Shown: piece after piece, positions 42,187 through 51,176 of the stretch | How the letters are laid out: each line of letters begins with the position of its first letter | How positions within the stretch are numbered: position 1 is the stretch's first letter | Source: Bradyrhizobium sp. AZCC 2262 | Lineage (GTDB): Bacteria > Pseudomonadota > Alphaproteobacteria > Rhizobiales > Xanthobacteraceae | Assembly (NCBI RefSeq): GCF_036924535.1 | Contig: NZ_JAZHRT010000001.1 | Span: 5,332,001 to 5,396,000, forward strand | Direction: 5' to 3' | Length of the DNA stretch: 64,000 bases | Notes under the pieces: model-generated | The model's input: only the letters and a program-made list of their open reading frames with translations | The model's database searches: none | What the model was told of the DNA's origin: nothing | Position numbers and translations under genes: made by a program

Positions 42187-43986
42187 TCAGGCGGGCTGAA
42201 AGCGCGTGCCGATGCCGGCCTTGCTCTGGCCGAGCCCGGGCAATTCCCAGACGCCGGCGCCGGCCGGATTGATATCGGCGGCGATATCGACATCGATCAG
42301 ATAGGGCTTGTTCGCCGCGATGCCCTTGCGGATGGCTTCGCCGAGATCGCCGGCACGATCGACGCGCACGCCTTCGACGCCGCAGGAGCGCGCCATCGCC
42401 GCGAAATCCGGATTGTAGCGCTCGCCGGTGTTGGGATCGTGGAAGTCGGTCGCCAGTTCCCGTCCGCCGAGATAACCGCGCTGCAATCCCCGGATCGAGG
42501 CATAAGCGTAATTGTTCCAGACCACCCAGACGACAGGCAGATTATATTCGACCGCCGTTCCCAGCACGTTGGCGTGCATGAAGAAGGCACCGTCGCCGCA
42601 CACGGAGACACAGGGCCGGTCGGGCGCGGCGAATTTTGCGCCCATCACGCCGGCAACCCCAAAACCCATCGGGCCGAATCCCATCGAGCCGATCAGCGAA
42701 TCCGGCCGCTTCGGCTTGCAGAAGCCGAGCAGCCAGTTGTGGTGCACGCCGATATCGCTGACAAGGATCGCATCGTCAGGCAGCGCCTTGTCGATTTCGA
42801 GCGCGGCGCGCTGCGGATTGATCGGCGTGGTGTCGTCGGAAAATCCGGGGGCGACAAACTTGTCCCACTCTTTCCGGTAGCCGTCGATCTGCGAAAGCCA
42901 CTTTTTGCGCGCATCGGCCTTTTTGGTGAGATCGGCGCGACGATCGAGTTCGGCATGGACCTGTCGCAGGAACGTGCGGACGTCGGCCATCAGGCCAAGC
43001 GCGACCGGATAATTCCGGCCGATCTCTTCGGGATCGATGTCGACATGGATCAGCCGCGTCGGCGGAATGGTGAAGGAGTAGCCCGGGATCCACGAGCTCG
43101 AGGTGCGATCGTCGAACCGCATCCCCATCGCCAGCAGCACGTCCGCCTGTCGCGTCGCGTGGTTGGCCTGGTAATGCCCGGCGCGCGCGACGAGGCCCAG
43201 CGCCAGCGGATGGTTGCAATCGATCGCGCCAAGGCCACTCGCGGAGGCCGCGACCGGAATCTGCAGCCGCTCGGCGAGCTTCAGCAATTCTTCCGCCGCG
43301 CCGCCATAACGCACGCCCTGGCCTACGATGATCGCCGGCCGCTCGGCTGACAGCAGCATGTCGACGGCTTTCACCACGCCATCCGGATCGGCGCCGCAGC
43401 GGCTTGAGATGTTGGCGTTCCATGCGATCGCGTTCGGCGCCTCTTCGGCCGCCGACTCCATGAACACGTCGAAGGGCACGTCGAGCACCACGGGACCGGG
43501 CCGGCCGGTCGTCATGGTCTTCCAGGCCTGCCGCACCGCCAGCGGCACCATCTCGCCGCGCGTCGGCTGAAACACCTTCTTGCACATCGTGCGCACGGTG
43601 GAGGGAAAATCGGCCTGGTAATGCCGGTACATTTCCTGGAAGGCGCCGCGGTTGAACTGGCTGGTCGGCACGTTGCCGGTCACCGCCATGAACGGCACGG
43701 AGTCGAGGAAGGCGTTGGCGAGCGAGATCGGCAGGTTGGCCGAGCCGGGCCCGCAGGAGGTGAACGTCGCCGTCGGCCGTCCCGACACGCGGTAATAAAC
43801 GTCGGCCATGAAGCCGGCGACGCTCTCATGGTGCACCGAGATGGTCTTGATGTCGGATGAGCGCTCGTAGAGCGCATCGATGAACTGGATGTTGCCGTGG
43901 CCGCACAGGCCGAACACCTGCGGCACCTTCTCCTGGATCAGGTAGTCGACGATGACCTGAGCGCCGTTGAGCATGTTACGCGACAT
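42187..43986 (-). CDS. Thiamine diphosphate-dependent enzyme (acetolactate synthase-like)
   Basis: This 599-residue enzyme has the three-domain architecture of acetolactate synthase, glyoxylate carboligase and benzoylformate decarboxylase relatives: an N-terminal PYR domain with the activating Glu in HHESVAGFMADVYYR, a central domain (about 195-340), and a C-terminal ThDP domain with GDGAFFMHANVLGTAVEYN and WNNYAYASI. It should decarboxylate a 2-oxo acid and either release or ligate the product. The substrate cannot be told; its length and lack of a regulatory partner argue against a biosynthetic role. First gene of the operon with an SDR-fold and a cupin protein, divergent from an IclR regulator. 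Confidence 0.92.
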   Translation of the reverse strand: MSRNMLNGAQVIVDYLIQEKVPQVFGLCGHGNIQFIDALYERSSDIKTISVHHESVAGFMADVYYRVSGRPTATFTSCGPGSANLPISLANAFLDSVPFMAVTGNVPTSQFNRGAFQEMYRHYQADFPSTVRTMCKKVFQPTRGEMVPLAVRQAWKTMTTGRPGPVVLDVPFDVFMESAAEEAPNAIAWNANISSRCGADPDGVVKAVDMLLSAERPAIIVGQGVRYGGAAEELLKLAERLQIPVAASASGLGAIDCNHPLALGLVARAGHYQANHATRQADVLLAMGMRFDDRTSSSWIPGYSFTIPPTRLIHVDIDPEEIGRNYPVALGLMADVRTFLRQVHAELDRRADLTKKADARKKWLSQIDGYRKEWDKFVAPGFSDDTTPINPQRAALEIDKALPDDAILVSDIGVHHNWLLGFCKPKRPDSLIGSMGFGPMGFGVAGVMGAKFAAPDRPCVSVCGDGAFFMHANVLGTAVEYNLPVVWVVWNNYAYASIRGLQRGYLGGRELATDFHDPNTGERYNPDFAAMARSCGVEGVRVDRAGDLGEAIRKGIAANKPYLIDVDIAADINPAGAGVWELPGLGQSKAGIGTRFQPA

Positions 43987-44056
43987 CGACCACCATCTCC
44001 CTGCAGCTCAACGAATTCGCCTCCGCGTCTTGCTTGCGCGGCCGGCGACGGGCCCG

Positions 44057-44085
44057 AACCTATTTCTCATAATACTGTACGTCAA
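44057..44085 (-). promoter_or_regulatory. Candidate sigma70-type promoter of the ThDP operon
   Basis: Read on the minus strand, TTGACG (44085-44080) is separated by 17 bases from TAGGTT (44062-44057). This gives a leader of about 65 bases before the ATG at 43986. The -35 hexamer is good and the -10 is moderate. Confidence 0.35.
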
Positions 44086-44101
44086 TTGCTATTGTGGTAT
44101 G
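44068..44101. promoter_or_regulatory. Candidate IclR-family operator
   Basis: CATAATAC (44068-44075) and GTGGTATG (44094-44101) are imperfect inverted arms (six of eight positions match) around an AT-rich centre. They overlap the candidate promoter of the ThDP operon, about 80 bases before the regulator's own start. An IclR protein encoded next to it could bind here. The pattern is weak. Confidence 0.25.
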
Positions 44102-44183
44102 GTGCGGAAACGCGCCTGGCGCTGTTAATGGGCGAGGACGGCCTGATAGAGTTCGCCTTGCCCACTCTGGAGATCTGATTCCC

Positions 44184-45092
44184 GTGAAACCGCGCACCAA
44201 GCCGAAGACGAGCGACAAGCAGACTACATCGAGCAAGGTTTCGAACGGCAAAGTCTCGATCGCAAGGCTGGTGCCATCGAGCGAGCCCAACATCGACGAC
44301 GAGGCCGAGGAACGCGCGCGGGGCGGCGTGCAGTCGCTGGGCCGGGCGTTTTCGATCCTGGAGGAAGTCGCGCGTCACCGCGAAGGCATCGGCTTGGCGG
44401 ATCTCAGCAAGCTGGTGGGCTTGCATAATTCGACCACCTTCCACCTCGCCAAGACGCTGGTCTCGCTCGGCTATCTCCGGCAGGAGCGCGATTCAAAACG
44501 TTATCGTGTTGGCCGCCCGCTGTTTGCGCTCGCGGCCAGCGCGCTCGATGAAATCGAGATGGTCAATCTGGCGACGCCGGTGCTGGAAGACCTGTCGCGG
44601 GAGTCCGGCGAAAGCGGCCATTTTGCCGTGCGCATGGGCGACGCCGTCGTCGTGATTGCCCGCACCAGCGGGCCCGGCGCATTCCAGTTGACCGACCGCG
44701 TCGGCGTGGTGCGCCCGGCGCACTGCACGGCGCTCGGCAAGATCATGCTCGCCTCGCTGCGCCCCGATCAGTTGAAGCGCTTTCTCGAACGTGTGGAACT
44801 GAAACCATCGACGAAAAAATCGATCACGGACCCCACCGTGCTGCTGCGCGATATCGCTGAAATTCGCCGCAGCGCGATCGCCTTTGACGACGGCGAATTC
44901 AACGCCGAAGTCCGCTGCGTCGCGGTGCCGGTCTACAATTTCACCGGCGAAGTGATCGGCGCGCTCGGCATTTCCGGCCCGATCTGGCGCATGACCGACC
45001 AGGTGCTGCAGAGCCGCGCCAAGCTGGTGCAATCGGCGGCCAGCCGGCTGTCGGCCGAATTCGGCGCGCGGGATCTGGCGAAATCCTCCTGA
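44184..45092 (+). CDS. IclR-family transcriptional regulator
   Basis: This 302-residue regulator has a basic N-terminal extension (about 1-50), a winged helix-turn-helix (about 51-110, with LADLSKLVGLHNSTTFHLAKTL) and the C-terminal IclR effector domain (about 125-295, with HCTALGKIMLASL). It usually binds an aromatic or organic acid. GTG 44184 is chosen because the longer frame from 44094 has an improbable N-terminus. It is divergent from the ThDP operon and 180 bases before an ABC transporter operon, so it may control both. Confidence 0.9.
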   Translation: MKPRTKPKTSDKQTTSSKVSNGKVSIARLVPSSEPNIDDEAEERARGGVQSLGRAFSILEEVARHREGIGLADLSKLVGLHNSTTFHLAKTLVSLGYLRQERDSKRYRVGRPLFALAASALDEIEMVNLATPVLEDLSRESGESGHFAVRMGDAVVVIARTSGPGAFQLTDRVGVVRPAHCTALGKIMLASLRPDQLKRFLERVELKPSTKKSITDPTVLLRDIAEIRRSAIAFDDGEFNAEVRCVAVPVYNFTGEVIGALGISGPIWRMTDQVLQSRAKLVQSAASRLSAEFGARDLAKSS

Positions 45093-45271
45093 TCCAATCC
45101 GGCTGAAATCCGCATCCCAAACCGGCTGAACGCGGCTGCGACGCATTTGGCGTTGACAGGAGCCATCGCGTCCGGAAATATCTTACAACAATAGAAGAAC
45201 GTCTCTCACATTGTCGCATACGCGGAAACGGACGAGAGAACGTCGCGACGTATCCCGGGAGGAGACCAGTG

Positions 45272-46516
45272 ATGACCCGCTACAGCCGACGTACCCTGTT
45301 GAAAGCCGGCGCCGCCTTTGCCGGCGCCTCCGCGATCGGATCTCCGGCCATCCTCAGTGCCCAGGCCGCGCGCATAAAGATCGGCCATCTGGTGCCGCTG
45401 ACCGGCTTCCTCGGCGCGATCGGCAGCTATGCCCAACTCGGGGTGAAGATGGCGGCCGAGGAGATCAACGCGTCCGGCGGCATCATGGGCAAGCAGATCG
45501 ACCTGATGTCGGAAGACTCGGTCAATCCCGCAACTGCGTCCACCAAGGCGCAGCGCATGATCGAGCAGGACGGCGCGGTACTCTTGTTCGGCGAAATCTC
45601 TTCCGCCTCGTCGCTGACCATCATGCAGGTCGCCGAGCGCAACAAGAAGGTGTTTTTCTCGACCGGCGCGCGCTCGGACGCGCTGCGCGGCAAGGATTGC
45701 AACCGCTACTCCTTCCACTGCGACATTCCCAATACCGTGATGGTCAACGCCGTTGGCACCGCCCTCAATCAGAAGGGCATGGTGAAGGGCAAGAAGTTCG
45801 TCACGCTGACGGCGGACTACATTTTCGGCCACGACCTCCTGAAAGCCGCAAAGGCCTTCTTCAGCGCCAACGACGCTACCCTGATCGGCGACGAATTGAT
45901 TGCGACCGATGTCACCGACTTCAGCCCATATCTGCTGAAGGTGCGGCAGGCCAAGCCCGACGTCGTGTGCTGCAACCTCGCCGGCAACCAGGTCACCAAT
46001 CTCGTCAAGCAATATGCCGAGTTCGGCCTCCCCTACCCGCTGGTCGGCTTCAACCTCAATACCGGCGACGCCTGGGCGATGGGCGAAGGCAATCTCAGCG
46101 GCACCTGGCCGACGGTCTGGTATCACACGCTGGACAATCCGGCATCGAAGGCGTTCGTCGAGACCTTCACCAAGAAGCACGGCAAACCGCCGGAGAACCA
46201 TGCCTGGATCGAATACATCACGCTGAAAATGATCGCGCAGGCGATCACCGAAACGAAGTCGACCGAGAGCGACGCGCTGATCGGCTATTTCGAGAAGCAG
46301 ACGCAGTTCGACATCATGAAGGGCCGCAAGGCCTATTTCCGCTCCTGGGACCATCAGTTGGTACAGGAGGCCTATCCGTTCACCGTAAAACCGAAGAACG
46401 AGATGAAGGACAAGTGGGACATGCTCGTGCTCGGCGACGCCGTGCCGGCCGCGGGCACTGAGCTTGAATCGATCTACCCGACGAAGACGCAAAATCCCTG
46501 CAACATGAAGGCATAG
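45272..46516 (+). CDS. Branched-chain-type ABC transporter substrate-binding protein
   Basis: This 414-residue periplasmic binding protein (Peripla_BP_6 type) has a twin-arginine signal SRRTLLKAGAAF, so export in folded form is likely. The mature part starts near AQAARIKIGHLVPLTGF. It belongs to the amide/urea/branched-chain amino acid group; the ligand is unknown. GGGAGGAG at 45258-45264 fixes ATG 45272, with GTG 45269 immediately before it. It is the first gene of the transporter operon and is followed by a strong hairpin at 46552-46579. Confidence 0.92.
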   Translation: MTRYSRRTLLKAGAAFAGASAIGSPAILSAQAARIKIGHLVPLTGFLGAIGSYAQLGVKMAAEEINASGGIMGKQIDLMSEDSVNPATASTKAQRMIEQDGAVLLFGEISSASSLTIMQVAERNKKVFFSTGARSDALRGKDCNRYSFHCDIPNTVMVNAVGTALNQKGMVKGKKFVTLTADYIFGHDLLKAAKAFFSANDATLIGDELIATDVTDFSPYLLKVRQAKPDVVCCNLAGNQVTNLVKQYAEFGLPYPLVGFNLNTGDAWAMGEGNLSGTWPTVWYHTLDNPASKAFVETFTKKHGKPPENHAWIEYITLKMIAQAITETKSTESDALIGYFEKQTQFDIMKGRKAYFRSWDHQLVQEAYPFTVKPKNEMKDKWDMLVLGDAVPAAGTELESIYPTKTQNPCNMKA

Positions 46517-46551
46517 AAGCCCGAAAACGGGCGTCGGGCACACTGGCGTTG

Positions 46552-46588
46552 CGGCGCCGGCACTAACAAGCCGGCGCCGTCTTCTTTT
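46552..46588 (+). terminator. Intercistronic terminator/attenuator between binding protein and permease
   Basis: CGGCGCCGGC (46552-46561) pairs perfectly with GCCGGCGCCG (46570-46579) around an 8-base loop and is followed by TCTTCTTTT. It lies 35 bases after the binding-protein gene and 26 before the permease gene on the same strand. Partial termination here would give much more binding protein than permease, which is usual for such systems. Confidence 0.8.
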
Positions 46589-46605
46589 AATCTCGCGGAT
46601 CGCAC

Positions 46606-47481
46606 ATGCAGTTCGGATTTCTGCTGGAGCAGGTGGTGAATGGCCTGGTGCTCGGAGGCTATTACCTCCTGATTGCGCTCGGCCTGTCACTGATCTTCAG
46701 CGTCGGCGGCATCGTCAATCTCGCCCATGGCGCGTTCTATGCCCTCGGCGCCTACATATCGGTTGAGATCACGAAATATCTCGGCTTCGGTTCGGCGGTG
46801 GTGCTGTCGCCGGTTGCGGTCGCGCTCCTCGGCATTCTGTTCGAGCGCTTCATCCTGCGTAGATTCTACGACGCCGATCCGATCCTCAGCTTGCTGGTGA
46901 CGTTCGGGCTCGCCATGGTCACCGAACAAGCGATCCGGATCATCTGGGGCGCTCCGCCAATATCGGCCGCGATCCCGCAAAGCTTTCGCGGCTCGGTCTT
47001 CCTCGGCGACTTCCTGTTTTCGCGCTATCGCCTGCTGATCCTCGCCGTCGTCGCCGCAGTCCTGCTCGGCGTCTGGCTGCTGCTGCACAAAACTTCGTTC
47101 GGCCGCGTGGTGCGCGCCGGCATCCAGCGGCCGGACATGGTCGCAGCACTCGGCATCCGGCTACAGCCCTACATGACCGTGATCGTCATGCTCGGCGTCG
47201 GCATGGCCGCCCTCGGCGGTGCGTTCTTTGCGCCGATCACCATCGTGCACCCGGCGATGGGCGCCGAGATCATCACGGTGGCCTTTGTCGTGGTCGTGAT
47301 CGGCGGCCTCGGCAGTTTCTGGGGCGTGGTGATCGCAGCATTCCTGGTCGGGGTCGTCCGCGGCATCACCATCCATTTCGCGCCGGCCGCCGGTGAAGCC
47401 TCGATCTACGTGCTGATGTTTTTGGTACTGCTGGTGCGGCCACGCGGGCTGCTTGGCGAACGTATCGAGAAGTTCGAATGA
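46606..47481 (+). CDS. Branched-chain amino acid-type ABC permease (LivH type)
   Basis: This 291-residue membrane permease has about eight helices and the family pattern IALGLSLIFSVGGIVNLAHGAFYALGAY near the N-terminus (split here into IALGLSLIFS and NLAHGAFYALGAY). It forms the channel with the permease half of the next protein. Its stop overlaps the next start codon by four bases (ATGA), so the two are translationally coupled. Confidence 0.93.
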   Translation: MQFGFLLEQVVNGLVLGGYYLLIALGLSLIFSVGGIVNLAHGAFYALGAYISVEITKYLGFGSAVVLSPVAVALLGILFERFILRRFYDADPILSLLVTFGLAMVTEQAIRIIWGAPPISAAIPQSFRGSVFLGDFLFSRYRLLILAVVAAVLLGVWLLLHKTSFGRVVRAGIQRPDMVAALGIRLQPYMTVIVMLGVGMAALGGAFFAPITIVHPAMGAEIITVAFVVVVIGGLGSFWGVVIAAFLVGVVRGITIHFAPAAGEASIYVLMFLVLLVRPRGLLGERIEKFE

Positions 47482-50012
47482 CGAGCACCGCCGAAAAATA
47501 TCGCCCGCTGCTGCTGGCTACGCTTGCCGTCATCGCGTTGCCGTTCGGCCTCTATCTGCTCGGGCTGTCGCTCAATACCGGCACCATGGTGGTGGCGCTC
47601 GCCATTGCCGCGATGGCGCTCAATCTCTGCATCGGCTATACTGGCCTCGTCTCGTTCGGCCACGGCGCCTGGTTCGGCATCGGCGCTTACGCGGCGGGGC
47701 TGATCCAGCGCAACTGGTTCAACAACGACATCTTACTGCCGCTGCTGCTGGCGGCGGTGGTCGTCGCCGTCATCGCGACCTTCGTCGGGTTCGTCATCCT
47801 GCGCCGGCGCGGCGTCTATTTCTCGCTGTTGACGCTGGCGCTGTCGGCCCTGGCCTACACCATCGCCTTCCGCTGGACCGCGGTGACCGGCGGCGAGGAC
47901 GGCCTCGGCGGCTTGAAGCGCGGCAGCATCGGGCCGTTCAGCCTCGACAACGCGCTGAACTATTATATCGTCGTCGCCATACTCTGCCTCGGCGTGCTCT
48001 ATCTGCTGCTGCGGCTGGTGCGCTCGCCGTTCGGCCATGTGCTGATGGCGATCCGCGAGAACCAGTTGCGCGCCACCTTCCAGGGCTATCCGGTCGAACG
48101 CTACAAGCTCGGCGTCTTCGTGATCTCGGCGGTGGTCACCGGTTTTGCCGGCGGGCTGATCGGCTTCCAGAATTATCTCGTATCCGCCGAAGCGGTGTCA
48201 GTGCCGTTCTCCGGCGAGTTGTTGGCGGTCGTCGTGATCGGCGGCATGCGCAGCATGCTGGGGCCAGCGATCGGCGCGCTGTTCTTCATCCTGTTCCGCG
48301 AGTTGTTTTCGATCTGGACCTCGAATTGGCTATTGTGGTTTGGCCTCGTCTTCGTCGCCTTCGTGCTGTATTCGCCGGGCGGCCTCGTCGGCATCTGGGC
48401 GACGCTGGCAAAACGCTGGTGGCCGCCGCCGGAAGAATCCGCCGCGATGAGCCGGCGGAAAATCTACGAAGGCCTGCCGCTGCCGGCCTTCCTGCTGCCG
48501 AAAGGGCTCGACGGCATCGTGCTCGACGTGCGCGGCGTCTCGAAGAGTTTTGGCGGCATTCGCGCGGTGACCGATGCGAGCCTGCAGGTCGGCGCCGGCG
48601 AAATCCATGCCTTGATCGGGCCGAACGGCGCGGGAAAGACCACGCTGTTCAATCTGGTCTCCGGCCTCTATCCGACCGACACCGGCACCATCAAGCTGAA
48701 CGGCCGCGAGATCCAGGGCGTGCCTTCGGAGGCGATCTGCCACCAGGGCCTGACGCGTTCGTTCCAGATCACCAATCTGTTCAAGGGGCTGTCGATCTAC
48801 GAAAACCTGCGGCTGTCGCTGCAGGCGCAGAACGCCGGGCGCTTCGACCTCTGGCGCGATATCGATCACTACGAGGAAATCCACGCCGAGACCGCGGAGC
48901 TGATAAAATTCCTCGGCCTCGAAGGGATCGAGACCATCGAGGGCGGCGAACTGTCCTATGGCGGGCAGCGGCTGGTCGATCTCGGCATCGCGCTCGGCTC
49001 CAAGCCGCAAGTGCTGCTGCTGGACGAGCCGCTGGCGGGACTAGCCGCCGCCGAGCGCGAGCGCGTCTCGAACCTCGTCAAAAACATCGCCGCCAATATT
49101 CCGGTCCTAATCGTCGAGCACGACATCGACCGCGTGCTCGGCTTCTCCCGCACCGTCACCGTGATGAACCAGGGCGAAGTGCTGATGACCGGCACGCCCG
49201 AGGCCGTGCGCGCCGACTGCCGCGTGCAGGAGGTCTATACCGGCACTGGCGTTCCCGAGGTCGAGCACGCCAGCAGTCAGCGCATCGGCGCGAGCACAGC
49301 GCCGGTCCTGCGCTTCGAACGCGTCAACACTTTTTACGGCAAGAGCCACATCCTGCACGATGCCACCCTCGACGTGCGCGAGGGCGAGATCGTCGCTCTC
49401 CTTGGCCGCAACGGCGCCGGCAAGTCGACGCTGTTGAAGACGCTCGCCGGCCTTGTGCCGTTGTCGTCGGGCACGGTAGAATATGTCGGCCTCGATATCT
49501 CCCGCCTGCCCGCACCGGACATTGCGCGCGCCGGCATCGGCTATGTGCCGCAGGGCCGCGGCCTGTTCGCCGGCATGACGGTGCGGGAAAACCTCTCGCT
49601 CGGGCGTCTCGCCCGCAAGACCGACGGCAGCAACGGCGTAGTCTGGGACGAAGCGCAGATCCTCGAATACTTTCCCCGCCTGCGCGAGCGCATGGATGTC
49701 GCGGCGGATTATCTCTCCGGCGGCGAGCAGCAGATGGTGGCGGTGGCGCGCGCGATGTCGGGCAACGTCAAGCTGCTGCTGCTCGACGAACCCTTCGAGG
49801 GGCTGGCGCCCGCGGTGATTCTCGACCTGTTCAAGATGTTCGACCGGCTGCGGCAGCACATCTCCATCGTGATCGTCGAACACAATCTCGATCTCGTTCT
49901 GGCGCTCGCCGACCGCGTATTCGCGCTGGAGCGCGGCGCAGTGTTCCATGAGGGCCCGGCGCAACCGCTGCTGACCGATCTCGAATACCGGAAGAAGATT
50001 CTTTGGTTGTGA
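47478..50012 (+). CDS. Fused ABC transporter: LivM-type permease plus LivG- and LivF-type ATPases
   Basis: This 844-residue protein combines three subunits that are usually separate. Residues 1-330 are the second permease (NLCIGYTGLVSFGHGAWFG, about nine helices). A linker leads to ATPase 1 (about 345-590) with Walker A GPNGAGKTT near 381, signature LSYGGQ near 492 and Walker B VLLLDEPLAGL. ATPase 2 (about 605-844) has Walker A GRNGAGKST near 643, signature LSGGEQQ near 746 and Walker B LLLLDEPFEGL. ATPase 1 resembles LivG, and ATPase 2, with YVPQGRGLF, resembles LivF. No stop codon or internal start with a clear ribosome-binding site separates the parts. Confidence 0.93.
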   Translation: MTSTAEKYRPLLLATLAVIALPFGLYLLGLSLNTGTMVVALAIAAMALNLCIGYTGLVSFGHGAWFGIGAYAAGLIQRNWFNNDILLPLLLAAVVVAVIATFVGFVILRRRGVYFSLLTLALSALAYTIAFRWTAVTGGEDGLGGLKRGSIGPFSLDNALNYYIVVAILCLGVLYLLLRLVRSPFGHVLMAIRENQLRATFQGYPVERYKLGVFVISAVVTGFAGGLIGFQNYLVSAEAVSVPFSGELLAVVVIGGMRSMLGPAIGALFFILFRELFSIWTSNWLLWFGLVFVAFVLYSPGGLVGIWATLAKRWWPPPEESAAMSRRKIYEGLPLPAFLLPKGLDGIVLDVRGVSKSFGGIRAVTDASLQVGAGEIHALIGPNGAGKTTLFNLVSGLYPTDTGTIKLNGREIQGVPSEAICHQGLTRSFQITNLFKGLSIYENLRLSLQAQNAGRFDLWRDIDHYEEIHAETAELIKFLGLEGIETIEGGELSYGGQRLVDLGIALGSKPQVLLLDEPLAGLAAAERERVSNLVKNIAANIPVLIVEHDIDRVLGFSRTVTVMNQGEVLMTGTPEAVRADCRVQEVYTGTGVPEVEHASSQRIGASTAPVLRFERVNTFYGKSHILHDATLDVREGEIVALLGRNGAGKSTLLKTLAGLVPLSSGTVEYVGLDISRLPAPDIARAGIGYVPQGRGLFAGMTVRENLSLGRLARKTDGSNGVVWDEAQILEYFPRLRERMDVAADYLSGGEQQMVAVARAMSGNVKLLLLDEPFEGLAPAVILDLFKMFDRLRQHISIVIVEHNLDLVLALADRVFALERGAVFHEGPAQPLLTDLEYRKKILWL

Positions 50013-50030
50013 CGGCAATGACACTCACCG

Positions 50031-50109
50031 CCGTCATTGCGAGCGCAGCGAAGCAATCCACCTCTCCACATGCCGCACTATGGATTGCTTGCTTCGCTCG
50101 CAATGACGG
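50031..50109. repeat. CCGTCATTGCGAGCG palindromic repeat
   Basis: The ends CCGTCATTGCGAGCGCAGCG and CGCTCGCAATGACGG are near-perfect inverted repeats, with inner GAAGCAATCC and GGATTGCTTGCTTC. It fills the space between the fused ABC gene and the binding-protein pseudogene. Confidence 0.75.
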
Positions 50110-50128
50110 CTCTCCCCGGGAGGCTGCG

Positions 50129-51089
50129 ATGCGAAATCTGATAACGACAATGCTTGCAGGATCTATGCTCTTGTTCGCAAGCCATATCATGGCCGCGGAC
50201 AACCCCATGACCATCGCCGTATTCACCAAGAACCGCACCAACCCCGCCTATGAGGCCTTCCGCATCGCCTCCGACCAGATCGCGCGCACCACGGGTGTGA
50301 AGCTGATCCACCTGGTCCCGAACCAGCCCGACAACGTCGACGAACAGAAAGCGATGGTCGATCAGGTGCTGAAAGACAAACCCCGATGCCGTCATCTTCA
50401 TCCCCGTCGATGACGTCGCCATGATCGATTCCGTGAAGAAGCTCAACGATGCCAAAATCCCCATCGTGCTGGTTTCCAATCCGCTGCCGGGCAGCTTCGT
50501 CACCTATGTCGGCGCCGATGATTTCGAGATCGGCTACCGCGAGGCGCGCTATCTCTTCGAAAAACTCGGGGCCAAGGGAAAGATCGTCGTCATCGAGGGA
50601 ACGCCGGCCGCGCCTACCAATCGCGAGCGCGTGCGCGGATACCAGCGCGCATTCGCTGAATTTCCCGGCATCCAGGTTTTGGGATCGGGCATCGGCAATT
50701 ACCAGCAACCCGATGCCAGGCGCGTGATGGAGAAATTCCTGACCGAGCACAAGGAGATCGACGCGGTGCTGTCGGCCAATGACAGCATGGCGCTCGGCGC
50801 GCTGGAGGCGCTGAAGGCCACGAACCGGACGGCGATCGTGATCGGCATCAACGGAATCCTTCCGGCCGTAAAGCAGATCGAAACCGGCGGGATGCTGGCT
50901 TCCGTCGATTTCAACATGTTCAAGATCGGCTGCACCGCAACCAGGGCCGCGGTGCGTCACCTCAGGAGGGAGCCGCTGCCGGAAAAGGTAATGCTGCCTG
51001 CGGAAGTGATCGACAAGACCAACTACAAGTCATGGCTTGTGCCGGTCGATCAGCGCACTTGCCCGGAGTGGAGCGAAGTCGCGCGCTGA
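50129..51089 (+). pseudogene. Sugar-type ABC substrate-binding protein, broken by a +1 frameshift
   Basis: Read through the shift, the protein of about 319 residues is a ribose/galactose-type periplasmic binding protein (Peripla_BP_4). It has a signal peptide ending near IMAADN, the motif IAVFTKNRTNPAYEAF and, in the second part, ADDFEIGYREARYLFEKL and VLSANDSMALGALEAL. An extra C in CCCC (50381-50384) breaks the frame after DQVLKDKP; with three Cs it would continue DAVIFIPVDDVAM. The start at 50129 follows GGGAGG. No permease or ATPase of its own is nearby. A sequencing error is as likely as true inactivation. Confidence 0.85.
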
Positions 51090-51176
51090 ATCGATCCATT
51101 GCAGGATGCCGGCAGACGCGGCCAGGAAAGATAGTTCCAATCTTGCCGCTGCCGAGAGCGCGGGTATATTGGATAG

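Noticed and set aside
47453..49951. 832-residue plus-strand frame overlapping the fused ABC protein
   Set aside because: A shifted-frame shadow of the fused protein, extremely rich in Arg; it carries no Walker motif.
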